A stretch of 64,000 nucleotides of DNA, taken from contig NC_091053.1 in assembly GCF_963966145.1 (NCBI RefSeq), positions 9,424,001-9,488,000 on the forward strand, in the 5' to 3' direction. Shown piece by piece: positions 42,565-52,812 of this stretch. The notes under the pieces are model-generated. The model saw nothing but the letters and a program-made list of their open reading frames with translations, made no database searches and had not been told where the DNA came from. This DNA comes from Tenebrio molitor. Taxonomy: Eukaryota; Arthropoda; Insecta; Coleoptera; Tenebrionidae. The position numbers and the translations under genes were made by a program. Within the stretch, counting starts at the first letter, position 1, and the number at the start of each line of letters is the position of its first letter.

Positions 42565-43270
42565 TGCGAGTGGGACTGCCGGGCACGAGACAAGCATTGG
42601 ACTCAAAAGAAGTGGCCTATAAGAACTAGACTTGTACCGGGAAGCAATAATAAAAAATAATTTATTTGTATCCTAAAAAAGTAGTATTAGGTACCACCAA
42701 TGCATATCAAACTCTGTTTGATGAAGCAATTTGTAAAGCCTCTTGATAAAAATGTTTCAAGTATTAATGTACAAAGTTACCAGATCTCCCCAATGCCAAA
42801 TTAAAAGAAGTTAGGACCTAAAATAAGATCTTTGTACAAAGGTAATGATTTTCAAAATTCTATGAATGTTGTTGAAAGGAATGCCTGGACGGCATTTAAG
42901 AACGTCGTAGAAAAATTGCTTGGAAATCACAAAGATGAAGACTACAAAAATATTGTAAGAATCATGTTTAAAAATTTTCACATCTTGGGATGTAATATGA
43001 GTTTGAAAGTGAATTTTGCTCTTTTCGCACTTAAATCTTTTTCCTAAAAATCTTGATGCTGTCAGCGAGGAACAAGGGGAACGTCTTGACCAAGATATAA
43101 AACAAATGGAGAGGTGATATCAAGGAAGATGGAGCGTATCAATGATGGTAGACTTTTGCTGGATGTTACAGCGCGATGTACCCAAAAAAAAATATACAGC
43201 AGGCAATCAATTAAAAGAAGTTTCCTCACAAAGCGTTAAAGATACCATTCTCATAAGGAATAAAAAATTT
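42565..43270 (+). pseudogene. Orphan arthropod protein family, C-terminal half
   Basis: Frames encode CEWDCRARDKHWTQKKWP and TRLVPGSNN, then NIVRIMFKNFHILGCNMSLK, FPKNLDAVSEEQGERLDQDI and YQGRWSVSMMVDFCWMLQRD. I recall this block order (C.WDSRA..H, PG..N, LGCNMS, VSdEqGERfHQDI, YQGRW, MMaDYCW) from many uncharacterised proteins in arthropod genomes, usually multi-copy and without a named domain. Not checked by search. Several stops and frameshifts. Confidence 0.6.
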
Positions 43271-44053
43271 AGTTAGATTATTAACCAAGAATTATTATAA
43301 ACATCTTAATTTCCTAAATAAATTGCTTAATTTTTTTTTGTTAATTGTGAAAAAACCTGACGTGATACAAAAAAATGAATTGTATTTTTGTAATCAGGGC
43401 TCCAATGTTATACAAAATCAGTTATCAAAATCAAAACATCGCTTAAAAAGTTTTGTTTTGCAGGCCTGTGTAATTATTCCAATGGATTCTCAAGAATCGT
43501 GTGTTAAAAACAATAATAAAAGAAAGAAGCCTAATGCTGTTCATAGTTGTCTTCATCCATTTTTTTTAAATAATTATAGTTCCGAGTTAACGCACTTCGT
43601 CTATTCTCAAATTTTTTGAGCAATAAATTAATAATATACACGAAACACACAGCTGACAATGAGGTTGGGTACCTATGTATTTAATGATTATAATAACAGC
43701 GAATGACATTAACTCGAATGAAAACTCACAAATTAAATCAGATAGTCTGAATATGAAAATAGAATGCATTCGAGACTTTTTGAATATTTTTTCAATTATA
43801 TTTGTCAAATGGAAACTCCAATTGAAAATCAGATAGTGTAAACACACTTTTAGTCTAGTACACATTAAAATTTATTATTTACACGAAAGAAGTGACGAAA
43901 AGTTCTTAGAGGGGGATCCGTCTAGTGCGCAGCAAGGTCACAGAGCTCAAGCTACGTTTGGTGAGCTGTACCTTCGCTTATTATAATGGACAATACTTCA
44001 TACCACGACCTTCTAAATAATCGAGACTCTTGACTCTCTCCGGCCTGTTCATT

Positions 44054-44190
44054 TGCCATGTAAAATGCTGTCTGGAGACATGTAAAGATTATAAAAAGAC
44101 AAAAACATTCCGCGAATTGCCTTCAGACAATATTCCACGGAATCGCTGGTTTGAAAATTTTAATATTCGCCCGACTGTTGGTCGAAAAGC
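44054..44190 (+). pseudogene. THAP-like fragment
   Basis: CHVKCCLETCKDYKKTKTFR, ELPSDNIPRNRWFENF. Cys spacing, F..LP and R..W fit the first half of a THAP domain. The C-terminal Cys-His pair is absent. Confidence 0.4.
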
Positions 44191-44250
44191 GAATGAAGCA
44201 GTCTCCTAACAACAACAACAATTTAAAAGTGCAAGAAAACGACCAGGGAT

Positions 44251-45003
44251 TTTTACCAGGATGTGATATAATTTTGGATACTAAAGTTAACGACAGGGAT
44301 TATCACTAAACAATGAATGGTGATTTATTTTTAAAATGGGTAAAAGACCAACTTGTTCCTGCTTTATTTTCGCTGAAGATAAAATGTACAATTGTTAGGG
44401 ACAACGCGCCTTACCATTCAGTGAAAATAAATAAACCACCAACAACATCATCTACAAAAAAAGACATACAAAATTGGTTGAGAAATCAAAACATATCACT
44501 TGAGGATTCTTTAAAAAAAAACAACTTTTGCGATTGGTGAAGCATTACATATCTGACAGATAATTCAACTATTTATGAAATTGACGAAATTCTGAAAGCA
44601 GAAGGACATACCGCTGAGAGACTTCCACCTTACAATTGCCAATATAATCCAATCGAACTGGGGTGGGCAAATTGTAAAAATTACTACAACAAACACATTC
44701 CATCTCGGCTTGATTCTACTGGTAGAGTTACAGAAGTTTGGCGAGAGGCTCTTCTGCAGTGTACAAAGGAAAAGTGGCAAAATTTCATTAAACACACCGA
44801 CCAAGAAATAAAAAATGATTGGCACAAGTATATGGGTGTACATGATATTGTCAGTATTCCACTATTTATAATAAATGTGAGTTGCGATTCTTCAGATTCC
44901 GATGATTTCAGTGATTTAGATGGACCGCCATCAGACAGAATGGAACTTGATTCAGGTAGTGAAGAAATCACTTTAATGATTGTTGATGATGACCACAATA
45001 ATT
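44251..45003 (+). pseudogene. Sailor-like transposase relic 4
   Basis: Starts abruptly in GFLPGCDIILDTKVNDRDYH, then MNGDLFLKWVKDQLVPALFS, CTIVRDNAPYHSVKI (second Asp), a frameshift near 44540, RLPPYNCQYNPIELGWANCK (Glu), REALLQCTKEKWQNFIKHTD and an acidic tail ending at 45003. It is close to relic 1 (10100-11085) and clearly a separate copy from relic 3. Missing: DNA-binding part and first Asp. Confidence 0.8.
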
Positions 45004-45420
45004 AACCTAGGAGACTGACCACTCCACTTTTTTTCGATTATATTCGAACCTTCCCGATTGCAGTTTAGTTATAATCAGTACCTTCCGATTTTACATGCAT
45101 CTATACAGTGTCAAAAAAGCATTTGCTTACATGTGACATTTTCCGAGTTATAAACAATTTCCGTATCAGGGACCGATGTTAGCTGTAAAGTAACACATAC
45201 TGTAATTGAAAAAGTAAGTCTCAAATTTATTTTTTAGCATAATTAATATACACTTCGCACCAAAATTAACGCATAATTTGTAAATTATTTGATATTATTT
45301 TTATTAACTGTTTCTTTCAACAGATATAAAGGAAATATGTTTACCTTTCTTATTCAAGGTTTTTTGAAGGTAAATCAAGACGAAATGTTGATAGAGTTTT
45401 GTTTTTATTTTTGTATCGCC
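45004..45420. other. No gene; probable 5' part of Harbinger 2
   Basis: AT-rich, leads into the Myb-like exon with an acceptor TTTTTAG at 45437. Inverted ends of the Harbinger were not found. Confidence 0.3.
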
Positions 45421-45647
45421 GCATGTTATTTTTAGGAAAAAAAGGATCATGCAAGAAGAACAGGAACGGGAGGTGGAAAGGAAGTGAAGTTGATCATAAA
45501 GTAACAGAGATTTTAGGCAAAGATTCAATGAGTGTGAATAGGATAGGCGTCGACGACACTCTAGAAAGTACAGAAGAAGTTTTCCAGCTGGATACTGATA
45601 CCGCGCTTCGCGAATTTAGCCCCGATTTTGTAAATATTGTACATAAA

Positions 45648-45840
45648 TGTAAATAAAGAACACGTAGTTTAAGTTAGTTAAGTTAGATAAGTTAGGCTAA
45701 GTTTATAAATATAGTTAGGTTTTTTTTTGTTGTGAGCCGGCCGGGGCGAGGTGTTCCGGCCGGACCAATCAGGAGCCGTCCTTGGCGCCTCGGCCCTCAG
45801 CCGGGCGCATATAAATAGGGGCTCACATTTTGTCAAGGTT
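45648..45840 (+). promoter_or_regulatory. 5' LTR of Gypsy 2, left part, with TATA box
   Basis: TG start, GC-rich middle and a strong TATA box CATATAAATAGG (45809-45820). The rest of the LTR, with AATAAA near 50782, continues at 50747-51141. Confidence 0.7.
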
Positions 45841-45942
45841 CACTCTCTCGCTTGCTCTCGAAGTGTGAACATCGTGTTGCTTGTGACTAATTTTTTTCTC
45901 TCGTTTTAGATCGTCTGTCTGGCTCAACATCGTGCTCCGCCG

Positions 45943-47238
45943 ATGAGTCGGATGACGCTCCGCTCCGAAAATTCCCGCAAGGGAGAAAGAAGACCTACCT
46001 CAGGAATGGCCCCCAGCCAAGTCTCCCACGCTCCCAGCCGCGACTCACGGGCTCCTGGCTCCAACGCCTCGGGCCCTTACGCCTCAGGCTCCCGCGCCTC
46101 GGGCTCCACTACCACAACCGAGGTATCCGACAGAACGAGTTCCTCTCGAAGATCCTCAACCGGTGAGTCTACCAAGACAAAAAAAACCGTAGCCTCGCAA
46201 AACACCCACGACCGCGTAGTTCAAGCGCTAAACCGCCCCGGCTCGCCCACACCGAAACCCACTCTTTACAAATATACTATAAAAAACATTCCGGAAGAAT
46301 TCGCGTCACAAAAAAAATTCTACAACCTCTTAACTACTCACCTCGTCACCCGAAACATTCAAAAACTAATAGTCAACTGGAACCGTACCGCGCTCCTTAT
46401 AACTTCTCTGCCACTTGACGAAAAATTCACGGCCCAACTAAACTCAGCCACCGGATCAAAGAACATAACGTGTGCCCCTATCAATCAAAAAACCGCGACC
46501 AACCCCAACCCGGACAACCCCCGCAAGAAACCCCAATTCTCGGTCGTCATCACTCAGGTCGAGCACGACATCGACGAGAATGACATAAGCCAAACCCTCG
46601 CGTCTCTGGAGCTTCCGTTCGTAAGGCTCTGGAGAATCAAATCGCGTCAGACAAATAAATTCACGAAATTAATTCGAGTAATCACCGAAGACACCGTGAC
46701 AGTAGACTTTCTACTGAACAACGGTATAAACCTGTTCGGCAACCACCATCAGTGCGAGCCATCGAAGCCCCCGGAACCCACCCCCCTTCAATGCACCAAG
46801 TGCTACCAACTCGGACACCCCGCGACCGCTTGTACAAACAAACCCGCGTGCCCCAAATGCCCCGAAACTCACGCCCCCAACAACTGCGAGGCCGCGACCC
46901 CTAAGTGTCTCCTCTGCGGAGGCGCTCACGCCGCCTGGTCACGCAAGTGCCCCAAATTCAAAGACACGCCCATCACTGACGAGACCCCAATAGCCCCCAC
47001 GTACATCATCAACCCCCCCGCCGAGTTTGCCGACCCCGAAGTCCTCGTCGACGAATCCGCGGAATTTAAAATCAATACCAAACAGACCGTCGTTTTTGTT
47101 ACAAAAATCTTATACGATCTTTTCCCCCTGCAGCGCCCCAAAATCCACGAATTGGTTGAACTCGCGTCGCGTCAAATACTTCGTACCAAAACGCGAATCA
47201 GCCACACCGGTCAGCGCATCTATTTCACTTTCGAGTAG
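45943..47238 (+). CDS. Non-LTR ORF1 nucleic-acid-binding protein
   Basis: ATG 45943, 431 codons, undamaged. A Ser/Arg-rich low-complexity N-terminus (about residues 1-105) precedes a PRE_C2HC-like region (VVITQVEHDIDENDISQTLA, FVRLWRIKSRQTNKFTKLIR). Three zinc knuckles follow (about residues 284-332): CTKCYQLGHPATAC, CPKCPETHAPNNC, CLLCGGAHAAWSRKC. Jockey ORF1 proteins package the RNA and act as chaperones. ORF2 starts 44 bases downstream. Confidence 0.88.
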   Translation: MSRMTLRSENSRKGERRPTSGMAPSQVSHAPSRDSRAPGSNASGPYASGSRASGSTTTTEVSDRTSSSRRSSTGESTKTKKTVASQNTHDRVVQALNRPGSPTPKPTLYKYTIKNIPEEFASQKKFYNLLTTHLVTRNIQKLIVNWNRTALLITSLPLDEKFTAQLNSATGSKNITCAPINQKTATNPNPDNPRKKPQFSVVITQVEHDIDENDISQTLASLELPFVRLWRIKSRQTNKFTKLIRVITEDTVTVDFLLNNGINLFGNHHQCEPSKPPEPTPLQCTKCYQLGHPATACTNKPACPKCPETHAPNNCEAATPKCLLCGGAHAAWSRKCPKFKDTPITDETPIAPTYIINPPAEFADPEVLVDESAEFKINTKQTVVFVTKILYDLFPLQRPKIHELVELASRQILRTKTRISHTGQRIYFTFE

Positions 47239-47282
47239 TCGCCGACGCCCCCACGCTCGTCCGTCCTAACTTCCCCCCGTTT

Positions 47283-50205
47283 ATGTACAGTACACCTCCC
47301 AGTACTGTCGCCGCCCACGGGAGCGGCCCCAACCCCACTCCCCACCCCCCTTCCAACAACATAAACATAGCCACCGTGAACGTTGATGGCATTAAAACTA
47401 AATTTAACGCCCTCAAAGCCTTTATCGCGTCGGACCAAATTAAAATACTTTCAATTACCGAGACACACACGCAAAATCCGATTCATGTTCCCAACTTCAG
47501 CTCTTACAGCAGACCATCTAGATTCAACAACTTTTACCGCGGAGTAGCCCTTCTCATTGATTCAAATATAAACAGTATAAAACACGACCTTCCACCCCAC
47601 CTCTCGGACCTAGAAGCGGTCGCCGCGGACGCGCAACTCAATAACAAAACGATTACAATAATTTCGTATTATAACCCCCCCTTAGAACCAATTTCACCGG
47701 AACTTTTTCAATACGCCTCCAGCCTCCGTTATTGTATAATACTAGGGGATTTCAACGCGAGACACACCGACTTTGGCGATAGAAGCACCAACGCGAACGG
47801 CCGTAAATTTTCCGAATTTATTAGCGATCTACCAATTTACCGTCTCGAGAACCGCTCGGCAACGTTTATTAGTCACAGTAACGTGGACGCGCAATCGATA
47901 GTAGATCACATCGTAATCACCGTCTTACCGCGCACGTAGATTCAGAATCTTTCATAGGCACCACCGTCACATCCGACCACGAACCCCTTGTCGCGAAACT
48001 CTTCTTTGAGGGCCCACCTCCCCCCCCCCCCGGAATTCATCCAAATTTTTAAATATAAAAACGCCGACTGGGACAAGTATCGACGCGAAATAACGAGAAC
48101 ACTCACACGCATAACACCCGCGATCACTTCAGACGAAATCGACGAACAAATAAATACATTCACAAACACAATACACTCAGCCCGAGACACCGTTTTTAAA
48201 CCGACAACGATCCCAAAAAATCGCACTCCACTACCGGCTAGAATCGTGAAACTAATTAAAGAGAAAAACGCAAAGTATACCGCGAATTTATCCAAACACG
48301 CGACCCCCTTCTCAAAACGTTATTCAATAAACTCAACGCGCAAATCAGACGCGACATAAACACATACCGCGAAGAAACGTGGATAAAGACTTGCGAATCT
48401 CTCGATTACCGCGACGGCAAAAAATTTTGGAATAAATTTAAAGTCATTACCGGACAAAAACGGAAAATGAACCACTATCTCGCGACCGACGCGCATATTT
48501 ACTACACGCCACAAGAACGCACCAACTGTTTTGCCGAACTATTAGACGGAATTCATCAAGTCCCAAATGACCCTAATTTCAGCGCCACCTTTTTCGATCA
48601 AATCGCCAACAACGTTCTCGCCTTCAAAAACATCCCACTCATCGACCCTCTTCCTCACCCCCTGCACGACGAACACCTTACAGACAACATAACCACCGAC
48701 GAAGTTAAAACTATCATCTCTCATTTAAAAAACACGAAAGCCCCGGGACCCGACCAAATTAGACCCATTCTTCTCAAAAACCTACCCGACCCCGCCTCCC
48801 AAGCTCTGACTGACATCTACAATAATTGCATGAATAACCTCTATTTTCCCACTGCATGGAAAACTGCCCACACTGTCATGATCCCCAAACCGGGCAAATG
48901 CCCCAACGACCCCAAATCTTACCGCCCCATCTCACTTCTTAGCATCACTGGCAAAATCTTTGAAAGAATCCTAACTAACCGTCTCCAACTCACGCTAGAA
49001 TCTAACAATCTTCTTCCCCCCGAACAATTCGGCTTTCGTGCTCAACGCTCCACTCACAACCCCCTTGCAGAACTTCAAACCGATATCACAAGACACGCCA
49101 ACCTTGGCGAGTGCACCGTAGGTGTCTTCCTCGACATCGAAAGAGCATTCGACAAGGTCTGGCACGACGGACTCGTGCAGAAACTCCTAAACCTCCGCCT
49201 GAACCTCAAATTCACCAAACTCATCTCCTCCTTCCTAACCAACAGATCCTGCACGATCAAAGTAAACAAAACCCTCTCAAATACCGTCCACCTGAGAGCC
49301 GGAGTCCCCCAGGGCTCCGTACTTTCACCACTACTGTACATTGTATACTGCAGAGATTTTCCCTTTTCAGACATCCAGAGGACCAAGACGAGAATGTTCG
49401 CGGACGACACGGCCATCTGGTGCTCCCAGAGAAGCTCCGAGAAAGCCACGAGCATCGTCCAAAAAGAACTCCACCGCATCGAGAAGTGGACCAACCATTG
49501 GCGAGTAAAGATCAATCCCACCAAAAGTCAATCCATCCTTTTCACTTTCCCTAAAGCGCAGAAACAAAGAACACTTTTTACGCAATCGAGACTCATAATA
49601 AACCGCGACGTAATTCCGAAAAACAACACCGTCCAATATTTAGGCATCACCGTTTCCTCCACTTGCACCCTACACGCGGATCTCAAGGCCACACTCAAAA
49701 AAGCGCGAAACCGAGCAAACCTACTTTATAAAATTCGAGGCCGACTTCGCGGCTGCGCCCCCGAAACACTCCTATATACTTTAATTCATTCATTCGACCG
49801 GTAATCGAATACAGAGCCCTCCTTTATTCAACACTCCCAAAACGAGCAGCATTCAAAATTTATTCATTCGAACGGCACATACTCCGCGACATGTTCAGAC
49901 TCCACCGGCAACACCCATCCAACACACTCTATGACGTCACCAAAACAACACCGATCTCCAAGCGCCTTACGCTTCACCAAGCACGCTACGTTGAACGCAC
50001 ACTTAACGGCAACAACACCATAGCTAAACAAACACTACACACTTCACATAAACTCCCGACAAAAAACGGACTTCTAAACCGCGTTCCAAAAAAACCCAAA
50101 GTCAAAACCAAACACCTCCCCACGGCCATACTCTCCTCAAAATACCCCGATCTTCCACCTGAACTCCAGCTACTCGTTGATGAGACACCTCTCTCGATGA
50201 GATGA
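47283..50205 (+). pseudogene. Non-LTR ORF2: endonuclease and reverse transcriptase
   Basis: Endonuclease: NVDGIKTKFNALKAF, SITETHTQNP, SYYNPPLEPI, ILGDFNARHTDFGD, then in the next frame SDHEPLVAKL. Reverse transcriptase: APGPDQIRPILLKNLP, SYRPISLLSITGKIFERILT, FGFRAQRSTHNPL, VFLDIERAFDKVWHDGL, GVPQGSVLSPLLY and the FADD active site, then NPTKSQSILF. A short C-terminal region continues in another frame from 49805 to 50205. Frameshifts near 47930, in a C-run near 48020, near 48355 and near 49800. The catalytic motifs are otherwise complete. Confidence 0.88.
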
Positions 50206-50344
50206 AGCGGTCCACACTCCCAGCTCCCAAAGGACGAGCCCCCATCCCCTTTCCCAGTTCCCCACTAACATCTGTTTCAGGTCACCAAGCCCCCGCAGAC
50301 CAAGTGGACACCAACGAGGAACCCAGCCACCGCCAAAACCGACC

Positions 50345-50455
50345 AAGGCCCAGGACCAGGACAAGGACCAGGACCCAGACCAGGACCAGGACCCAGACCA
50401 GGACCAGAACCAGGACAGGACCAGGACCAGGACAGGAACCAGACCAGGACCAGGA
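50345..50455. repeat. Hexamer repeat (CCAGGA)n
   Basis: Imperfect array of CAGGAC/CAGGACC units in the 3' part of the non-LTR element, after ORF2. Confidence 0.9.
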
Positions 50456-50734
50456 ACAAAAACCCAGAATTATATAGAGCCACCTAAAACCTTGCATTAT
50501 ATAGAGTCACTCAACATAGAACTTTTTTTTTTTTTTTGCATAACACTTGATTCATTTTTATACTCATATTTTTTATTTATCTTTTTTTATTATATTTAAA
50601 TTCTATCTTCTTTCCATTCTGCTGAAAAGGCCATCAGCCTCAGCGGCAGCTCCATCCTTATCTCGCACTTAACACAATATTAATAATGACATGTAATTAC
50701 ACAAAAATCTGAATAAATGTATTTGAACCTGAAC
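50456..50734. other. Non-LTR 3' UTR
   Basis: Contains twice ATTATATAGAG(C/T)CAC and a T-run. Ends AATAAATGTATTTGAACCTG just before the duplication. Confidence 0.6.
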
Positions 50735-50746
50735 TTTGTCAAGGTT

Positions 50747-51141
50747 ACTCCCGTACCGGTCGTAAAAGACGGACGGAGTCAATAAAGACTTGCTCTACAT
50801 CGAGATTTTTCTTCACCACATCCTGAGGGGTCCCTGCTCTGACACGATCGACCAGACACCCCTCACACCATCATCAACGCTACCACCGAGGGGTCCCTGC
50901 GCTGGCGACATCGCCCAGCCACCCATCGCATCATCCGCCGTCCACCGAGAGGTCCCTGCGCTGGCGGAATCGACCAGCCACCTCTCGGCCGACCGCACCA
51001 CCGAAACCGTCACCGTAGTCGCCCACGGCACTCGGTGGCACCCCCCTTCATCAACGAGGACTCCGACGTCCGTGGTGCTTCGCCCCGTTGGCGCTTCGCC
51101 CCCTGGGGCTCCGCCCCGACGTTCGACGTCGTCCCGTAACA
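50747..51141 (+). repeat. 5' LTR of Gypsy 2, right part
   Basis: Holds GTCAATAAAGACTTGC (polyadenylation signal) and three imperfect GAGGGGTCCCTGC... modules of about 70-80 bases. Ends CGTAACA. Open frames here are not genes. Confidence 0.8.
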
Positions 51142-51272
51142 CGTGGCGCCCAACCTGTTGGCCTCTTTGACAAGGCTGTCAAGCGGACCCCCCTCGTCCT
51201 CCTCCACCCCGAGGAAGACGACGAAGACAACCCCCCGGCCTGAGCTTCAGCCGGAAGCCCCGAATCAACCAG

Positions 51273-51935
51273 ATGACGCAACTCATGCAGGCAATGTTGG
51301 AGCTCCTTCAGAAGAACGCCGCTCCAGCCGTCGTCCTCCAGCCACAACCCCCAGTCCCCGTTTTCCGGCCGGAGGAGCTACTCCGCACCTTCGCCGGGGA
51401 ACCACGGGAGGACCCAGAGGTCTTCATTGCGGACATTGAGGCCTACTTCGACAAGGTAGGTGCAGTGTATCTAACCCCACGTCATAAAATTCTAGTAGCC
51501 TACCGGCAACTCCGCGGTGACGCCGAAAAACGGAACCGGTACTACAAGAACATCGACCAAAGGGTAGAAGAGCTCTGGGACCGCCTCCGCAGAGACTACG
51601 GGGCAGATTCTCAGTCCCAGCAACTTCTGGCAACATTCATGGGGGCGACGTACAAGAAAACCGAGCCCTTGGAGCAGTTCATCGACGGACAAGCCCAGCT
51701 GTACCGACGACTCTTCCCAAGAAACACGGAAAAACAGCTAGTCGCAGAACTCATCAGGCAGATGCCCCCGACAATCCGCTGCACCCTGGCAGTCGGGGAG
51801 TACAGCGACCTAGCCCACTTCACCGAGACCGCTTCCACCGTGATGTCTCTGGCAGAACCCGAGAAGAAACGCGCTCCGGAAAACTGGCGTCGGGCTGTAG
51901 CGACGTCTCCGGCTCAGCCCGAAGCGTCAACCTAG
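51273..51935 (+). CDS. Gypsy 2 Gag, truncated
   Basis: ATG 51273, 220 residues. Retrotransposon gag domain: LLRTFAGEPREDPEVFIADI, AYRQLRGDAEKRNRYYKNID, WDRLRRDYGADSQSQQLLAT, FIDGQAQLYRRLFP and LVAELIRQMPPTIR. No zinc knuckle or protease follows; a stop ends the frame where the large internal deletion begins. Possibly still expressed from the LTR when the 5' LTR was intact. Confidence 0.8.
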   Translation: MTQLMQAMLELLQKNAAPAVVLQPQPPVPVFRPEELLRTFAGEPREDPEVFIADIEAYFDKVGAVYLTPRHKILVAYRQLRGDAEKRNRYYKNIDQRVEELWDRLRRDYGADSQSQQLLATFMGATYKKTEPLEQFIDGQAQLYRRLFPRNTEKQLVAELIRQMPPTIRCTLAVGEYSDLAHFTETASTVMSLAEPEKKRAPENWRRAVATSPAQPEAST

Positions 51936-51955
51936 AGCATCTGTTTCAGATCGCA

Positions 51956-52345
51956 GTGGACCGCAGCCCCCAGGTGCAAACCGACAAGACAGGAACAGAG
52001 GAGCCCGTAGCAACACTCGGCTCCATGACAATCAACGTCGACGCAGCACCCGACTCCACTGAGATCAAGCCAACAACCCCGATCATGACAACCACGACGC
52101 CGGCAACAACCGACGTCGCGACGCTCGCCGACTGGGTGAAATCGGCCCAATTCAACGACCCCGAGTTCCCGAAGATTGTGGGGCGGTTAGAGGCCATCGC
52201 CGAAACCGGACCCCAAGCTCCAGGTGACGCAGCTTTCGCGCAGCACTACGCGATTCGCGACGGGCACCTCTGGCGCGGAACGAAGACACCACTCCTCTGG
52301 GTACCACCTGCAGCACAAACGCTCGTGATCCAGCAGTTTCACCAA
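51956..52345 (+). pseudogene. Gypsy 2 integrase N-terminal fragment
   Basis: LADWVKSAQFNDPEFPKIVG, AQHYAIRDGHLWRG and LWVPPAAQTLVIQQFHQSG are the linker and first residues (QFH) of the integrase HHCC finger. Reverse transcriptase and RNase H are deleted. The coding sequence passes straight into the LTR at ACCAATCAGGA. Confidence 0.75.
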
Positions 52346-52812
52346 TCAGGAGCCGTCCTTGGCGCCTCGGCCCTCAGCCGGGCGCATATAAATAGGGGCT
52401 CACATTTTGTCAAGGTTACTCCCGTACCGGTCGTAAAAGACGGACGAAGTCAATAAAGACTTGCTCTACTTCGAGATTTTTCTTCACCACATCCTGAGGG
52501 GTCCCTGCTCTGGCACGATCGACCAGACACCCCTCACATCATCATCAACGCTACCACCGCGGGGTCCCTGCGCTGGCGACATCGACCAGCCACCCCTCGC
52601 ATCATCCGCCTTCCACCGAGAGGTCCCTGCGCTGGCGGAATCGACCAGCCACCTCTCGGCCGACCGCACCACCGAAACCGTCACCGTAGTCGCCCACGGC
52701 ACTCGGTGGCACCCCCCTTCATCAACGAGGACTCCGACGTCCGTGGTGCTTCGCCCCGTTGGCGCTTCGCCCCCTGGGGCTCCGCCCCGACGTTCGACGT
52801 CGTCCCGTAACA
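52341..52812 (+). repeat. 3' LTR of Gypsy 2, 5'-truncated
   Basis: Matches 45764-45840 plus 50747-51141 without the non-LTR insertion, thus giving the empty site for that insertion. Lacks the LTR's first 116 bases. Confidence 0.9.

Larger units (their letters stand above)
40518..43853. mobile_element. Element Y, carrier of an orphan protein family
   Basis: Inverted repeats AAGTGTGTTTACACTATCTG and CAGATAGTGTAAACACACTT, with TTA/TA flanks. It contains a mariner-like element (40578-42050) as a later insertion, and the relic of a large protein (42565-43270) not otherwise accounted for. Confidence 0.65.
40401..43968. mobile_element. 3.6-kb inverted-repeat element X
   Basis: Ends TGCTCACCAAACGTAGCGTG and CAAGCTACGTTTGGTGAGCT, bordered by GTAC on both sides (so TA or GTAC duplication), inside the Sailor relic. 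Only 110-120 bases at each end belong to this repeat; at 40518 and 43853 a second inverted pair starts. X is therefore either a short MITE containing element Y, or one element with two-part ends. Confidence 0.75.
37735..44040 (+). pseudogene. Sailor-like transposase relic 3, in several pieces
   Basis: Pieces in order: 37735-37868 (HITLDTLLVRLQERYIFERG and NIGFHWKN, the DNA-binding part); 39490-39608 (LMEMSHIVFKRINFLRSYID and MDETWIFQDG, first Asp); 39996-40257 (IMVHAGNSDGFIEGAELIF, RWFQNQLLVLPSL); 43969-44040 (IIMDNTSYH, second Asp). The intervening DNA is a tandem-repeat gene block, a Tc1 MITE, a palindromic MITE and a 3.6-kb element. Joining the flanks of the last insertion through GTAC restores the expected L-K-V-P-S order of the family. 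Nothing beyond the second Asp is seen. Confidence 0.75.
45841..50734 (+). mobile_element. Full-length Jockey-like non-LTR retrotransposon
   Basis: Bounded by the 12-base duplication TTTGTCAAGGTT (45829-45840, 50735-50746) inside the Gypsy 2 5' LTR. It has a short 5' leader, ORF1 with three CCHC knuckles, and an ORF2 with endonuclease and reverse transcriptase, plus a 3' UTR ending CTGAATAAATGTATTTGAACC. Length and two-ORF layout fit the Jockey superfamily. GC-rich codon use sets it apart from its surroundings. Confidence 0.92.
45648..52812 (+). mobile_element. Gypsy-like LTR element (Gypsy 2), internally deleted
   Basis: The 5' LTR runs 45648-45840 and 50747-51141, being split by the non-LTR element. 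A primer-binding site TGGCGCCCAACCTG begins at 51144. A gag frame is followed directly by the start of integrase, and the 3' LTR (about 52341-52812) lacks its first 116 bases. Flanks ATAAA and ATACA are a near-match duplication, and joining them restores the Harbinger 2 frame. Confidence 0.85.

Noticed and set aside
45004..45420. Harbinger 2 left terminus
   Set aside because: No GGSCC-type tip with TTA duplication matched anything to the right of 54592.
46711..47470. Minus-strand frames over the non-LTR element
   Set aside because: Shadow frames of GC-rich ORF1/ORF2; no domain.
49075..49636. Minus- and alternate-frame proteins over the reverse transcriptase
   Set aside because: They overlap conserved RT motifs in the true frame.
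50790..51170. Open frames in both directions (also 52461-52909)
   Set aside because: They lie in the Gypsy 2 LTRs, repeat at both LTRs and have no protein features.
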